Assembly (NCBI GenBank): GCA_026770575.1
Contig: MU657211.1
Span: forward strand, 187,141-243,856
Length of the DNA stretch: 56,716 nucleotides
Direction of reading: 5' to 3'
Source of the DNA: Pelagophyceae sp. CCMP2097
Lineage: Eukaryota > Sar > Pelagophyceae
A program made the translations under genes and the position numbers. Position 1 is the first letter of the stretch, and every line of letters begins with the position of its first letter. The notes under the pieces are model-generated. The model made no database searches. It was not told the DNA's origin and saw only the letters and a program-made list of their open reading frames with translations. This document shows, one piece after another, positions 56,101 through 56,716 of the stretch.

Positions 56101-56716
56101 ACGAGGCTTTCGAGAGGCACGCGGCCACGCCCGGCGGCCCTTCGCCCGCGGCGAGAAGCCGGCGCGCCCCCAGGGTCGCCGCAGCAACCTTCCTAGATCT
56201 ATTATTGTTTTCCTTTTGAATTGTCCGAGCGCGAGCCCGGGGAGTCGTGGCCGCTGCGGCTCGATCGACCCTCCTGCGGCACCAGCAACGGCTCGGGGAG
56301 AGCTCGGCGGCGGCTTCAAAGGGAGGGCTCCTGCCAGTGCCGTTGCGGCCTTGCCGCGAGACGCTCGCCCACTTTTAACAGCTTTTGCCAGCCTCGGACT
56401 CCATCATGCGAAATCGCCAAAATACGCTAATTTTATTTGGCGAAGATTGGGTCCGTGTGGCAAGCGGGCGTGCACCATGGTTGCCACCGGGTCCTCGGGC
56501 TGGGCACCTCGGGCTGGGCACCGACCAGGCCCCCTGGTTATGCTCACGTCGCGGCGTCGCGGGAGGGCGGCGCGGTCGAGGGAAGGATAATTGTCATTAG
56601 AAAATCGTCGATGTGTGTCGTTGTTACGCTGCGTCCCGAGGGACCCAGGACAGCGTAGTGCAATATATGTTACTTTGTTAGTGTTATAATGAGTGGTTAA
56701 GAGAGCTCTTCTTCTT
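56101..56716. other. 3' flank at window end
   Basis: No gene was recognised. Composition becomes more AT-rich toward the end (from about 56590). Short ORFs are not protein-like. Confidence 0.5.

Noticed and set aside
1..56716. Prokaryotic operon or phage island
   Set aside because: Spliced genes, condensin, WW-RING, PAK, FAM135 and b561 genes are all eukaryotic; no phage structural or integrase genes are present.

Overview
This window is nuclear DNA from a eukaryotic microalga. It is very GC-rich and gene-dense, with genes on both strands. Most genes are split by short introns of roughly 45-270 nt whose 5' splice sites are usually GTGCG(T) or GTGAG(T) and whose acceptors usually read TAG|G or CAG|G. 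The selenocysteine codon, the RAP-domain repeat protein and the FAM135, DOMON-cytochrome b561 and thiamine TH1-type genes all suit a stramenopile, most likely a pelagophyte of the Aureococcus kind. That assignment is inferred from style and gene content, not from a database match.

Layout. 1-5.1 kb: two minus-strand genes, a possible nucleotidyltransferase-fold protein with a frame break and a multi-pass membrane protein. 5.1-8.6 kb: poorly resolved, with a MYND zinc-finger fragment and a two-exon membrane protein. 8.6-10.0 kb: the only AT-rich stretch, holding a terminal-inverted-repeat element and a tRNA-like sequence with an A-rich tail. 10.1-13.2 kb (+): a FAM135-type lipase, all seven exons resolved. 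13.6-14.7 kb (-): a PH-domain protein. 15.2-18.7 kb (+): condensin subunit CAP-G carrying a C-terminal PHD finger. 19.0-21.5 kb (+): an RRM, ten 37-residue helical repeats, RAP and SAP protein. 22.0-22.9 kb (-): a protein disulfide isomerase whose active site reads W-TGA-G-H-C, i.e. a selenoprotein, with a candidate SECIS hairpin in its 3' UTR. 23.1-26.4 kb (-): a JmjC/cupin oxygenase and a ThiD-ThiE fusion. 26.6-32.5 kb (+): a coiled-coil protein, a double-C2 protein and a PAK-like kinase. 32.8-33.9 kb (+): an EF-hand protein with a mitochondrial-type leader. 34.3-38.5 kb (-): an inositol polyphosphate 5-phosphatase and a DOMON-cytochrome b561. 39.4-51.6 kb (+): a DUF3638/DUF3645-type P-loop giant of about 3,990 residues with EF-hands and a Vps62-like tail. 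51.8-56.1 kb: a WW-RING protein (-), a type II DnaJ (+) and a secreted PhyH-like protein (+).

No operons are expected. Several neighbours are divergent and share short upstream regions (ThiDE/coiled-coil, PH/CAP-G, WW-RING/DnaJ). The strongest biology is the selenocysteine PDI, the CAP-G-PHD fusion and the RRM-repeat-RAP-SAP architecture. Exon boundaries come from reading splice signals and keeping frame; those called resolved give totals divisible by three with continuous conserved motifs.
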